A stretch of DNA of 64,000 nt from Mumia sp. zg.B17 (GTDB lineage: Bacteria > Actinomycetota > Actinomycetes > Propionibacteriales > Nocardioidaceae), in assembly GCF_019550915.1 (NCBI RefSeq), contig NZ_JAHWCI010000009.1:124001-188000 (forward strand), in the 5' to 3' direction. A model generated the notes under the pieces. That model had not been told where the DNA came from, made no database searches, and saw only the letters and a list, made by a program, of their open reading frames with translations. Shown here piece by piece: positions 35,050-43,181 of the stretch; the stretch's first letter is position 1, and each line of letters starts with the position of its first letter. Made by a program: the position numbers and the translations under genes.

Positions 35050-35124
35050 GGTCGCAGCGTACGCCGGGGCGAGTGCCTCGTTCGTTCGGCGGCGCCGACA
35101 ACATCGGGTTCTAGACTCGGAAGG

Positions 35125-36048
35125 ATGCAGCGCCGCCGCGTACGCACCTCGCTCCCCGTTCTCGGGATCGCGCTGGCCGTCGTGCTCGCGGGCTGCAACG
35201 GTGACCCGGACGCGCAGCCGACGACCGGCTCCGAGAGCACCCTGGCATCGGCGTCGCCGAGCGCGAGCCCACCGACGACCGCGCCCTCCGCGACGACACC
35301 GCCCGCGGCCACGCCGACGCCCTCGTCGAGGCCCGCCCCGGGCACGGTGCCTCCGGCGTGGTTGGGCAGGCGGGTGCTCCCCGTCACCACGGACGGCTTC
35401 GGTGAGGTCCGCCCGACCCCTCCGGCACTGCGGAACCGTCGGTTCACCCTCCCGGACCAGCTGCCGGCGTTGCCCGGGGCGGGTTTTGCCAGCCGGATCG
35501 TGTCGCCACCGCCGGACAGCGTCATCGACCGCTCCACCTGGCGGCCCGGGTGCCCGGTCGCGCGGTCCGACCTCGCCTGGATCCGCCTGACGTTCTGGGG
35601 CTTCGACGACGCCCGCCACACCGGCGAGCTCCTGGTCAACAAGACGGTCGCCCGCAAGGTCGTCCGCGCCTTCCGGGCGATGTACACCGCCCGCTTCCCG
35701 ATCGAGGAGATGCGCATCACCCGCGCGGCGGAGCTGTCGGCACCGCCGACCGGTGACGGCAACAACACCGGTGCCTTCAACTGCCGGCCCACCCGCGGCA
35801 CGACCACGTTCTCCGAGCACGCCTATGGTCTGGCGGTCGACATCAACCCGTTCCAGAACCCGTACGTCAAGGGCGACGTGGTCCTGCCTGAGCTGGCGAC
35901 CGCCTATGTCGACCGCAACCGCGTCCGGCCCGGGATGATCCTCGCCGGCGGACCGGTCGTCCGGGCGTTCGAGACGATCGGCTGGGGATGGGGCGGGGCG
36001 TGGAGGACGCTCAAGGACTACCAGCACTTCAGCCGCGACGACCGCTGA
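35125..36048 (+). CDS. M15-family D-Ala-D-Ala carboxypeptidase-like lipoprotein
   Basis: This family trims the peptide side chains of peptidoglycan. The 307-residue product has a lipobox VLAGC with Cys24 as lipid anchor, then a Pro/Ser/Thr linker (30-75). The M15/VanY-type domain has STWRPGCPV and SEHAYGLAVDINP (His232 and Asp239 as zinc ligands) and the third ligand His in DYQHFS near 302. It is expected outside the membrane. ATG with AAGGATG upstream. Confidence 0.85.
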   Translation: MQRRRVRTSLPVLGIALAVVLAGCNGDPDAQPTTGSESTLASASPSASPPTTAPSATTPPAATPTPSSRPAPGTVPPAWLGRRVLPVTTDGFGEVRPTPPALRNRRFTLPDQLPALPGAGFASRIVSPPPDSVIDRSTWRPGCPVARSDLAWIRLTFWGFDDARHTGELLVNKTVARKVVRAFRAMYTARFPIEEMRITRAAELSAPPTGDGNNTGAFNCRPTRGTTTFSEHAYGLAVDINPFQNPYVKGDVVLPELATAYVDRNRVRPGMILAGGPVVRAFETIGWGWGGAWRTLKDYQHFSRDDR

Positions 36049-36115
36049 GCCGGCCGCCGAGCAGCCCCGTCGCGCGACTGGACCCGACCCCCGGGGGAAC
36101 CGCTAGTCTCCACGG

Positions 36116-36979
36116 GTGACGACACGAGACCGAAGGGTGGCCGCGCCCGTCGTGGTCCTGGCGCTGACGTTCCTCCTCGTGCTGGTCGGGGGCGCCCCCG
36201 CCCTCGCTGGGTCCGACGCCGACACGATCGGTGCACGCGCGAACGCTGCCCGCGCGGCGCAGGGCCTCGCACCGCTGACCCGCAACGCCAGCCTCGACGC
36301 GGTCGCGCTCGCCTGGGCACACCGGATGGCCGATGCCCGGCGCATGTCGCACAACCCCGACGTCGCCGACCAGATCCCGAGCGGGTGGCGTCGGGTGGGT
36401 GAGAACGTCGCGATGGGCTATCCGAGCGGTGCCGCCATGCACGGCGGCTGGATGGACTCCTCGGGACACCGTGCGAACATCCTCGGCGACTACACCGACA
36501 TCGGGATCGCCTTCATCAGGGCGGGCGGCAGCACCTGGGGCGTACAGGTGTTCGCGAACTATCCCGGCTCCGGCTCGCGACCGGCTCCCGCGGCCCCCAC
36601 GACTCCCTCGGCCACCCCGACACCGAAGCCGAGCGCGGCACCCGCGAAGCCGAAGGCCGCGCGGACGTCGCCGCGACCGACAACCGCTCCGACCCAGGCG
36701 CCGAAGCCTCCTCGGGCGACACCGACGCCGAGCGTGACGCCCAGCCCGAGCACGGCCCCGACCCCGGCGACGGCGGAGACCTCCGCGCCCGTCGCCGGCG
36801 CACTCGCGGAGCCGGGTGGTCCGTCGGACCGCGCCCGCCCTGTCGCCTCCGATTCGCTCGACGGAGTCGGTCGTACGACCTCGGCTGCCGTGGTCGCGGG
36901 CGTCGGCGCGGTCGCGCTGGCCGTGCTGGCTCTCGGCCTTCGCCGGCGTACGGCTGCCTCCGGCCGCCACCGCAACTGA
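36116..36979 (+). CDS. CAP/SCP-domain protein with membrane anchor
   Basis: The 287-residue product has a signal peptide (about 1-32), a CAP domain (about 35-160) with RANAARAAQGLAPLTRNASL, ALAWAHRMADARRMSHNPD and WMDSSGHRANILGDYTDIGI, a Pro/Thr-rich stalk (165-230), and a C-terminal helix followed by RRRTAASGRHRN. The final arrangement is an anchor with basic tail rather than a classical LPXTG site. CAP domains bind lipids or act as secreted factors. The start is GTG; a spacer of 67 bases separates it from the M15 gene. Confidence 0.85.
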   Translation: MTTRDRRVAAPVVVLALTFLLVLVGGAPALAGSDADTIGARANAARAAQGLAPLTRNASLDAVALAWAHRMADARRMSHNPDVADQIPSGWRRVGENVAMGYPSGAAMHGGWMDSSGHRANILGDYTDIGIAFIRAGGSTWGVQVFANYPGSGSRPAPAAPTTPSATPTPKPSAAPAKPKAARTSPRPTTAPTQAPKPPRATPTPSVTPSPSTAPTPATAETSAPVAGALAEPGGPSDRARPVASDSLDGVGRTTSAAVVAGVGAVALAVLALGLRRRTAASGRHRN

Positions 36980-37024
36980 CGACCCTCGCGGGGCGCCGAC
37001 CGATCCGGGCGCGGGCGCGACGAA

Positions 37025-37047
37025 GGCAGGAAGCCATGCTCCCTGCC
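37025..37047 (+). terminator. Candidate terminator after the CAP gene
   Basis: GGCAGG-A-AGC-CAT-GCT-C-CCTGCC forms a stem of nine pairs with one A-C mismatch, 45 bases after the CAP-domain gene. Confidence 0.5.
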
Positions 37048-37136
37048 CTCCTCAACGTATAGCGCACCCCTGGGCTTGCGGCAAGCCCCCGTCGCTGCCC
37101 CAGACTGCTCGGTGCCGAGCGAACAGGAGGGCTGAG

Positions 37137-38594
37137 ATGAACGACGTGGTCGTCGTAGGAAGCGGGCCAACGGGGCTGATGCTCGCGGGAGAGCTGGCCT
37201 TGGCAGGAGTGGAGGTCACGGTCGTCGAGCGGCGACCGACACCGGAGCTCGCGGGCTCCCGGGCGGGTGGGTTCCACGCGCGCACGATCGAGGTGCTCGA
37301 CCAGCGGGGGATCGCCGACAGGTTCCTGGCCGAGGGGCAGACGGTCCAGGTGGTCAGCTTCGGCAGCACGATGCTGGACCTGAGCGACTTCCCCACCCGG
37401 CACCCGTACTCGCTGGGGTTGTGGCAGAACCACATCGAGCGCATCCTGCTCGGCTGGGTGGAGGAGCTGGGGGTGCCCATCCGTCGCGGCCTCGAGGTGA
37501 CGGGTGTCGCCCAGGACGAGACCGGGGTCGTCCTCCGTCTTGCGGACGGGTCACCGCTCCGGGCGCCGTACGTCGTCGGTGCCGACGGCGGACGCAGCAT
37601 CGTCCGCAAGGAGGCCGGCATCGCGTTCGAGGGCTCGGACGCGACGCGCAGCCACCTGATCGCCGAGGTGCAGGTGAGGGAAGACATCCCGGACGGGATC
37701 CGTCTCGACGCGACGGGCATCCACGGGTTGGGCGTCATGGACGACGGGCGCACCGTCCGGGCCGTGGTGACCGAGCAGCGGCTCGGCCCCGCCACCGATC
37801 CCACGCTCGACGACCTCGGTGAGGCGTTGAAGGACGTGTACGGCACGGACTTCGGCGTCCACGACCCGACGTGGGTCTCACGGTTCACCGACGCGACCCG
37901 GCAGGCCGCCGCCTATCGGGCAGGACGGGTGCTCGTCGCCGGCGACGCCGCCCACGTCCATCACCCGGCGGGTGGGCAGGGGATCGGTCTCGGCGTGCAG
38001 GACGCGGTGAACCTGGGCTGGAAGCTGGCGCAGGTGGTCAAGGGCACCTCGCCCGTCGAGCTCCTGGACACCTACCAGGCGGAGCGGCACCCGGCCACCG
38101 CCCGCGTGCTCGAGTACACGATGGCGCAGTCGATGCTCCAGCGAGGTGATGCCCGGACCGCGGCGCTGAGCCGCACGATCGCCCAGATGGTGGGGTTCGA
38201 CGGACCTCGCACCCTGATGGCGGGTCTCGCCTCGGGGCTGGACACCGCCTACGACCTCGGCGAGGGCCATGCCCTGCTCGGTCGTCGCATGCCCGACCTC
38301 GACCTGGTCGCGCCCGACGGCGACCGTCGTGTCTACTCCCTGCTGCACGGTGCCGGCCCCGTCCTCCTCGACCTCGGGACGACCGAGCATCTCGGCGCCG
38401 AGCCGTGGGCGGACCGCGTCCAGCACGTACGGGCGCAGGTCGCAGGAGCGTGGGAGCTGCCCGTGCTGGGCGAGGTCGCCGCTCCGAGCGCCGTGCTCGT
38501 CCGGCCCGACGGTCATGTCGCCTGGGTGGGGGACGGAACGCCGGCGGGACTCAGGGAGGCCCTCATGACGTGGTTCGGGCCGGCTCGGTCCTAG
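37137..38594 (+). CDS. FAD-dependent aromatic-type monooxygenase
   Basis: The 485-residue product matches PheA/TfdB-like flavin hydroxylases. It has the Rossmann dinucleotide motif VVGSGPTGLMLAGELA at the N-terminus, the GADGGRSIVRK (DG) motif near 150-160, and VLVAGDAAHVHHPAGGQGIG (GD motif) near 270. A C-terminal thioredoxin-like domain is typical of this size. These enzymes add hydroxyl groups to phenols, polyketides or antibiotics (as in rifampicin or tetracycline inactivation); the substrate is unknown. AGGAGGG precedes the ATG. Its stop shares CTAG with the convergent hydrolase. Confidence 0.9.
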   Translation: MNDVVVVGSGPTGLMLAGELALAGVEVTVVERRPTPELAGSRAGGFHARTIEVLDQRGIADRFLAEGQTVQVVSFGSTMLDLSDFPTRHPYSLGLWQNHIERILLGWVEELGVPIRRGLEVTGVAQDETGVVLRLADGSPLRAPYVVGADGGRSIVRKEAGIAFEGSDATRSHLIAEVQVREDIPDGIRLDATGIHGLGVMDDGRTVRAVVTEQRLGPATDPTLDDLGEALKDVYGTDFGVHDPTWVSRFTDATRQAAAYRAGRVLVAGDAAHVHHPAGGQGIGLGVQDAVNLGWKLAQVVKGTSPVELLDTYQAERHPATARVLEYTMAQSMLQRGDARTAALSRTIAQMVGFDGPRTLMAGLASGLDTAYDLGEGHALLGRRMPDLDLVAPDGDRRVYSLLHGAGPVLLDLGTTEHLGAEPWADRVQHVRAQVAGAWELPVLGEVAAPSAVLVRPDGHVAWVGDGTPAGLREALMTWFGPARS

Positions 38595-39415
38595 CGCTGC
38601 CGACCGACCACCTCGCGTGCCGCGCGGTCCGCCGTCCCGAAGAAGTCCGAGAGCGCGAGGGCCAGGGCCTCCTGGTCAACGCCGTGCCACCCGCCCGGCA
38701 GACTCCGGTGGCTGCCGTAGGGAAGGGCGCGGGACGCCGCGGAGGCCCAGCCCGTGAGGTCGTCGGTGCTGCCGCTGCTGTCGAGGACGAGCGCAGGGAC
38801 GTCGACGCGCTCCAGGAGACGGTGCGACGACTCGTCCGAGAGTCGCGCGTCATAGGCCAGGGTCGGCGCGACCGAGACCATCGCCTCCCACGCTGGGGTG
38901 TCACGCGTGCCGTCGGTGATCTCGTCGGGGACCCCGATCGACCGGTGGAAGTACGCGGTCGCCTCGTCGTGACGGCCCGCCGCGAGCAGCGACTCCAGCG
39001 TGGCCGTGAATGCGCTGTCACCCTCTGCCGGCTCGGCCTGGAGCGGGGGTTCGAGGAGGGCGAGCGCGCGCAGGTCGACGCCGGCGGCAGCGGCGTGCAG
39101 GGCTACGAGTGCCCCGCTGGAGAAGCCGTACGCGAAGGCGGGAGCCCCGGCGGCGGCGACGACCGCGGCCAGGTCCTCGACCTCGCGGCTCACGGCGTAC
39201 GGCGGGGTGTCCGCGCTCAGGCCGCGCCCGCGCCGGTCGTACTGGTAGACGCGGAAGTCAGAGGCGAGGCGCTCGGCGAGTCCGTCGAAGGCGCTGAAGC
39301 CGCGGAAGTGGGCTGCCGGCTCGACGAGCACGAGCGGTGGCCCGGCCCCCCGGCGGTCGTAGGCGATCACCGTGCCGTCCGCGGACGTCGTGGTGTGGTC
39401 GTGGATGGACAGCAT
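38591..39415 (-). CDS. Alpha/beta hydrolase
   Basis: The 274-residue product has the early VIAYDRRGAGPPLVLVEPAA strand and YQYDRRGRGLS. The nucleophile elbow reads AYGFSSGALVA (G-F-S-S-G), and the His is in GGWHGVD. Elbow and fold are intact, so it is likely a functional esterase or lyase. GGAGGAACC lies before ATG 39415, 15 codons inside the longest frame. It starts 107 bases from the divergent ArsR gene. The genes around suggest a small-molecule response unit. Confidence 0.85.
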   Translation of the reverse strand: MLSIHDHTTTSADGTVIAYDRRGAGPPLVLVEPAAHFRGFSAFDGLAERLASDFRVYQYDRRGRGLSADTPPYAVSREVEDLAAVVAAAGAPAFAYGFSSGALVALHAAAAGVDLRALALLEPPLQAEPAEGDSAFTATLESLLAAGRHDEATAYFHRSIGVPDEITDGTRDTPAWEAMVSVAPTLAYDARLSDESSHRLLERVDVPALVLDSSGSTDDLTGWASAASRALPYGSHRSLPGGWHGVDQEALALALSDFFGTADRAAREVVGRQR

Positions 39416-39487
39416 GGTTCCTCCTGCATGGTTCTTGGGGCAGACCGCCGGTGTCGGCACAACTCATCGCCGACGGGGCACCGGGTC

Positions 39488-39515
39488 TTGACAATAGGTA
39501 ACGCCTCAGTTACCA
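39488..39515 (+). promoter_or_regulatory. arsR-type promoter with overlapping operator
   Basis: TTGACA (39488-39493) and TTACCA (39510-39515) are spaced 16 bases. GGTAAC-GCCTCA-GTTACC (39497-39514) is a perfect inverted repeat that lies within this promoter. Transcription would start near 39523, the A of the ArsR ATG, making a leaderless mRNA. Repressor binding here would exclude RNA polymerase. Confidence 0.65.
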
Positions 39516-39522
39516 ATGAGCG

Positions 39523-39900
39523 ATGGAGGTTTTCGAGGCGGTGGCGGACCCGGTACGCCGCGATCTGCTGACCCGACTGCTCGACGGGCCGAGCCGGGTT
39601 GTCGACCTCGCGGCTGCGCACCCCATCAGCAGGCCTGCGATCAGCAGACACCTCAAGGTGCTCGCTGACGTCGGGCTCGTCGAGGCGGAGACCGTCGGGC
39701 GCGAACGCCGCTACCGGGTCCGGCTCGAGGGCCTCGAGCCCTTGAGTGTCTGGCTCGACGAGATGCGCCCTCCGACGTCCCGCTTCAGCGAGCGTGCTCT
39801 CGACGGCCTCGACCTCGAGGTCCGCCGTACGGTCCGGGAGCGGGCAGCAGGGCGACCCGCGACCGAGCACGACCACCCCCACCACGAGGAGACCGCATGA
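39523..39900 (+). CDS. ArsR-family winged-helix regulator
   Basis: The 125-residue product has the ArsR HTH: FEAVADPVRRDLLTRLLDGP, SRVVDLAAAHPISRPAISRH, LKVLADVGLVEAETVGRERR. It lacks metal-binding Cys (ELCVCDL-type) residues, and the tail is His-rich (TEHDHPHHEE). It is followed, with a four-base overlap, by an SRPBCC gene. ArsR-SRPBCC pairs are common in actinomycetes, and the partner may bind a hydrophobic ligand. It probably represses its own operon through the palindrome in its promoter. Confidence 0.9.
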   Translation: MEVFEAVADPVRRDLLTRLLDGPSRVVDLAAAHPISRPAISRHLKVLADVGLVEAETVGRERRYRVRLEGLEPLSVWLDEMRPPTSRFSERALDGLDLEVRRTVRERAAGRPATEHDHPHHEETA

Positions 39901-40409
39901 CCATCGCACCGACCGGACGCCGCGAGAGCCGCAACGGCACCGAGTACGTCGTCTTCCACCGCCGGTTCGCCGCTCCGGTCGAGGACGTGTGGGCGGCCGT
40001 CACCGAGCCTGAGCGGCTCGAGCGCTGGATCGGCACGTGGACCGGTGACCCCGCGACCGGGGAGGTCACCTTCACGATGACGGCCGAGGGCCCGGACACG
40101 CCCGAGGAGCGCTACGTGGTCGAGGAGTGCGCGCCGCCGCGGCGCCTCGTCGTCCGGTTCGCGGATCCGTCCGAAGGCTCGGGACCGGACTGGGTGCTCG
40201 AGCTCGACCTGGACGACGCCGAAGGTTTCACGACGCTGGCGTTCGCGCAGGCGATGCCCGACGCCGAGACCGCCTCGACCGTCGGCCCCGGCTGGGACTA
40301 CTACCTCGACCGGCTGGTCGTCGCCGAGCGGGGGGACGACCCGGGCGAGCTCGACTACGAGCAGTACGCCGCGGACCAGTCCGAGTACTACCGCTCGGCG
40401 TTCTCCTGA
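39897..40409 (+). CDS. SRPBCC/AHSA1-like ligand-binding protein
   Basis: The 170-residue product has the START-like fold typical of AHSA1 relatives: EYVVFHRRFAAPVEDVWAAV, TEPERLERWIGTWTGDPATG, then RRLVVRFADPSEG and WDYYLDRLVVAERG. The ATG overlaps the ArsR stop (ATGA), so the two are co-translated. Such proteins hold lipophilic molecules in a deep cavity; the natural ligand is unknown. Confidence 0.88.
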   Translation: MTIAPTGRRESRNGTEYVVFHRRFAAPVEDVWAAVTEPERLERWIGTWTGDPATGEVTFTMTAEGPDTPEERYVVEECAPPRRLVVRFADPSEGSGPDWVLELDLDDAEGFTTLAFAQAMPDAETASTVGPGWDYYLDRLVVAERGDDPGELDYEQYAADQSEYYRSAFS

Positions 40410-40418
40410 GCGCAGCGG

Positions 40419-41165
40419 TCAGCGTCCGTCACGCGGGCCGAAGGCATGCACGGCCACCGCGTCGCTGTGGCGTGCGCGCACGTACTCGTCGGCCCACTCC
40501 GCACGGCGCCCGTACGCCGATCGCCGGACGACCTCCGCGACCACGGCGTCGACCTCGATCGAGGTGTGACGCAGGCTGACCTGACCGTCTCGCAGCAGCG
40601 CCCACGAGCCTCCCGGTCGTCCGTACGGCATGCCGATGCTGCCGGAGTTGACCACCAGACGCCGGTCGACGAGCCGTACGAACGGCATGTGGGTGTGGCC
40701 GCAGACCACGGTGCGGACCTCGTCGCCGAGGTCGGCGAACACCTCGGCCCACCGCTCGAGCCGGGTGTCGACGAGCACGACCTCGCCGTCGTCGCGGGGT
40801 GTCCCGTGGCAGAAGACCACCGGACCGAACCCGTCGACGTCGAGGCGCACCGGGTGCGGGAGCGCGTCGAGGAGCGCGACCTGGTCAGGCCGCAGCTGCC
40901 GTCCCGCCCACAGCGACTCGGGGTGCTCCGACGTCCCCCCTCGAGCCACCACCACGAGCTCGCGGTCGGCGTTGCCGCGGACGAGGACCGCGCGGTCGCC
41001 CAGCGACACGAGGCGGTCGAGCACCTCCACGGGCATCGGGCCCGCAGCATGGTCACCGGTGACGACGATCCGGTCGGCGCGGGCGACGTCGGGCTCGGCG
41101 AGGACCGCGTCGAGCACGGGGAGCACACCGTGGACGTCGGAGAGGACGGCGATCGAGGAGACCAC
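40419..41165 (-). CDS. Metallophosphoesterase, YfcE-like
   Basis: The 248-residue product has the calcineurin-like motifs in order: AVLSDVHGVLPVLDAVL (D-x-H), VVTGDHAAG (GD), VRGNADRE (GN-D), CHGTPRDD (H) and VCGHTHMPFVRLVDRRLVVN (GHTH). It should hydrolyse phosphodiesters or phosphomonoesters with a dinuclear metal site. GTG 41165 is chosen because the protein then begins SSIAVLSD; the frame is open far upstream but mirrors other genes. Confidence 0.85.
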   Translation of the reverse strand: MVSSIAVLSDVHGVLPVLDAVLAEPDVARADRIVVTGDHAAGPMPVEVLDRLVSLGDRAVLVRGNADRELVVVARGGTSEHPESLWAGRQLRPDQVALLDALPHPVRLDVDGFGPVVFCHGTPRDDGEVVLVDTRLERWAEVFADLGDEVRTVVCGHTHMPFVRLVDRRLVVNSGSIGMPYGRPGGSWALLRDGQVSLRHTSIEVDAVVAEVVRRSAYGRRAEWADEYVRARHSDAVAVHAFGPRDGR

Positions 41166-41234
41166 GGGCCGAACGTAGCGCGGAAGCGAGAATCCGGGTG
41201 CGCTCGGCCACGGTGTCGTCGTACGGTCACCGGC

Positions 41235-41603
41235 ATGCGCATCGACCAGCACGGGGACCTCCGCGTCCTCTCGCTCGACCCCGACGGGCCGCCGATCGCC
41301 ACCCCGGCCGACGGCGCCCAGCTCGTCGGCGACGCCTGGGCGCACGACGCGCAGATGGTCGTGGTGCCCGCTTCCCGGCTCGATCCGGAGTTCTTCCGGC
41401 TCCGCTCGGGGTTGGCGGGGGAGATCCTCCAGAAGCTGGTGAACTACCGCATCCGGCTCGCCGTGCTGGGCGACATCACGGCGTACGTCGAGGCGAGCGA
41501 CGCGCTGCGTGATCTCGTACGCGAGTCCAACAAGGGGAGCCAGGCGTGGTTCGTCCCGGACGAGGACGCCCTCGCCGCCCGCCTCTCCTCCGCGATTCGG
41601 TGA
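41235..41603 (+). CDS. DUF4180-family protein
   Basis: The 122-residue product is recognised as DUF4180 by PADGAQLVGDAWAHDAQMVV, VPASRLDPEFFRLRSGLAGE and LQKLVNYRIRLAVLGDI, plus SNKGSQAWFV near the end. The family function is unknown. The ATG 41235 has weak upstream signal. Its last three residues (AIR) and stop are encoded by the left arm of an inverted-repeat element, described separately. Confidence 0.85.
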   Translation: MRIDQHGDLRVLSLDPDGPPIATPADGAQLVGDAWAHDAQMVVVPASRLDPEFFRLRSGLAGEILQKLVNYRIRLAVLGDITAYVEASDALRDLVRESNKGSQAWFVPDEDALAARLSSAIR

Positions 41604-41654
41604 GGAGATCGAGCCTGCTCCGCCGGGTGCACCCGATTTCCTCACCGAATCGCG
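41591..41654. repeat. Inverted-repeat element, copy A
   Basis: A 21-bp arm (41591-41611, core GCGATTCGGTGAGGAGATCG) and its complement (41634-41654, one mismatch) enclose 22 bases. The TGA inside the left arm is the stop of the DUF4180 gene. A second copy, with nearly the same arms, lies at 42282-42343. The two share little in the loop. Confidence 0.85.
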
Positions 41655-41665
41655 CGCTGGCGTGG

Positions 41666-41677
41666 CCCGAATTCGGG
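41666..41677. promoter_or_regulatory. 12-bp palindrome before the RibD-like gene
   Basis: CCCGAATTCGGG is a perfect palindrome between element copy A and the ATG at 41712. It may be an operator for that gene. Confidence 0.35.
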
Positions 41678-41711
41678 TGACGTCCTCCGCCTGCGTGGTT
41701 GTGTCGGCGCT

Positions 41712-42293
41712 ATGCGAGCGATGACCTACTACATCGGCCTCACCCTCGACGGCTTCATCGCCGGACCGGACGACGAGGTCGACTTCTTCCCGATGTCCGA
41801 CGACTTCATGGGCTTCATGGCGACCGAGTGCGCTGATGCCCTCCCGGTCCAGGCGCGCGAGGCGCTCGGCGTTGCTGACACGCCGTTGACCACGTACGAC
41901 ACGGTCGTGATGGGACGGCGCACGTACGACCCGGGCCTGGCGCTCGGGCTCACCGACCCGTACGCCCATCTCCGCACGGTGGTCTTCAGCCGCTCGCTCG
42001 CAGAGTCGCCCGACCCCAAGGTCGAGGTCACCACCGCCGACCCGGTGACACGGGTGCGCGAACTCAAGGCGGAGGAGTCGCCCCTGGGGATCTATCTCGC
42101 CGGCGGTGGTGTGCTCGCCGGTCAGCTGCTCGACGAGATCGACCGGATGGTCGTCAAGAAGTACCCGGTCGTCGCCGGCACGGGCGTCCCCGCGTTCACG
42201 GCGGCGTTCCGGCCCACAGCGTTCGCGCTCGACGACGTGGCGACGTTCGACAACGGCTGCGCCGTCCTCACCTACCACCGAGCGATTCGGTGA
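41712..42293 (+). CDS. RibD C-terminal/DHFR-like reductase
   Basis: The 193-residue product has the dihydrofolate-reductase-like fold of the RibD_C family: MTYYIGLTLDGFIAGPDDEV, TVVMGRRTYDPGLAL and GIYLAGGGVLAGQLLDEIDR, the last a likely NADPH-binding loop. Members of this group reduce pterin-like or other small substrates; stand-alone copies are rarely characterised. ATG 41712 or 41721 could be the start. Its C-terminal AIR and stop come from copy B of the repeat element, and copy A lies 58 bases before its start. Confidence 0.82.
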   Translation: MRAMTYYIGLTLDGFIAGPDDEVDFFPMSDDFMGFMATECADALPVQAREALGVADTPLTTYDTVVMGRRTYDPGLALGLTDPYAHLRTVVFSRSLAESPDPKVEVTTADPVTRVRELKAEESPLGIYLAGGGVLAGQLLDEIDRMVVKKYPVVAGTGVPAFTAAFRPTAFALDDVATFDNGCAVLTYHRAIR

Positions 42294-42343
42294 CGAGATC
42301 GGGCGAGTCCGAGCCGGGACCCCCGATCTCCTCACCGAATCGC
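42282..42343. repeat. Inverted-repeat element, copy B
   Basis: Left arm 42282-42303 (GCGATTCGGTGACGAGATCG plus GG) and right arm 42322-42343 pair over 22 bases with one mismatch, loop 18 bases. The left arm supplies the last codons and TGA of the RibD-like gene, exactly as copy A does for DUF4180. The left arms of A and B differ at one base over 20. Confidence 0.85.
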
Positions 42344-42367
42344 GGGGGTGAGGGCGGGGGCGCGCGC

Positions 42368-43123
42368 GTGCGCGGGGGCGTGCCGCGGTGGGTCACGGCG
42401 TTCATCGACCAGCCCGCCGACTCGGCCAGCAGCGCACTGGCGTTCTGGGAGGGGGTCACCGGCACGCAGGCGTCGCCGCCTCGGGGGGAGAACGACGAGT
42501 TCCGCACGTTGCTGCCGCCGCACGGGGATGCCTACCTCCGCCTCCAGGTCGTCCCGGACGGTCTTCCACGGGTCCACCTGGACCTGCACGTGGACGACCT
42601 GGCAGCGGGGCGGGAAGCCGCGGTGCGCGAGGGCGCCACGATTACGGCCGAGCCCGGCACCCACGTCGTCCTCAGCTCACCGGGTGGCATGCCGTACTGC
42701 CTCGTGCCGTACGAGGGTGAGCACGAGGTGCCCGCACCGATCGCGTGGGAGAGCGGTGCGCGAAGCGTCCTCGACCAGGTGTGCCTCGACATCCCGCCGG
42801 CGTCGTACGCCGACGAGTGCCGGTTCTGGGCCGGGCTCACCGGGTGGACGTTCCGTGACGAGGACACTCCGGAGTTCGCACGGCTCGTGCGGCCGGAGGG
42901 GATGCCGTTGGGCATCCTGCTCCAACGCCTGGAGGACCCGCCTGCGCACGGCGCGGTGACCGCTCACCTCGACCTCGCCGGTGGCCGGGACGGAACCGAT
43001 GCGGTGGCCGACCGCCACAAGGCGCTCGGTGCCGACGAGCGGTGGAGGTCGCAGGGGTGGATCACCCTGCGCGACCCGTCTGGCCGCAACTACTGCGTCA
43101 CCCGGCGAGAGCCTCCGCGATGA
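42368..43123 (+). CDS. Two-domain VOC/glyoxalase-like protein
   Basis: The 251-residue product has two VOC modules, about 1-120 (FIDQPADSASSALAFWEGVT, then LRLQVVPDGLPRVHLDLHVD and TYCLVPYE-like end) and 125-251 (QVCLDIPPASYADECRFWAG, then HLDLAGG and DPSGRNYCV). The paired modules suggest a complete metal or ligand pocket, but the catalytic residues of glyoxalase I are not all evident. GTG 42368 has GAGGGCGGGGG upstream; GTG 42380 is an alternative. The frame also runs back through repeat copy B. Confidence 0.75.
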   Translation: MRGGVPRWVTAFIDQPADSASSALAFWEGVTGTQASPPRGENDEFRTLLPPHGDAYLRLQVVPDGLPRVHLDLHVDDLAAGREAAVREGATITAEPGTHVVLSSPGGMPYCLVPYEGEHEVPAPIAWESGARSVLDQVCLDIPPASYADECRFWAGLTGWTFRDEDTPEFARLVRPEGMPLGILLQRLEDPPAHGAVTAHLDLAGGRDGTDAVADRHKALGADERWRSQGWITLRDPSGRNYCVTRREPPR

Positions 43124-43181
43124 GTTCGCGGTCGGGTCGCGGTCTGTCGAGAGACCGACACCAACCAACGAGGAGCTCGCC

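Noticed and set aside
35050-36027. Upstream 325-codon extension of the PAP2 gene
   Set aside because: The extension mirrors the M15 lipoprotein gene and contains no recognisable domain; GTG 35049 gives a normal PAP2 protein.
41166-42335. Upstream extension of the metallophosphoesterase
   Set aside because: It mirrors DUF4180 and RibD-like genes. GTG 41165 gives the family length.
41591-42343. Composite transposon around the RibD-like gene
   Set aside because: The repeats are palindromes of about 60 bases without transposase or flanking target duplications that I can see. Kept as a repeat pair only.
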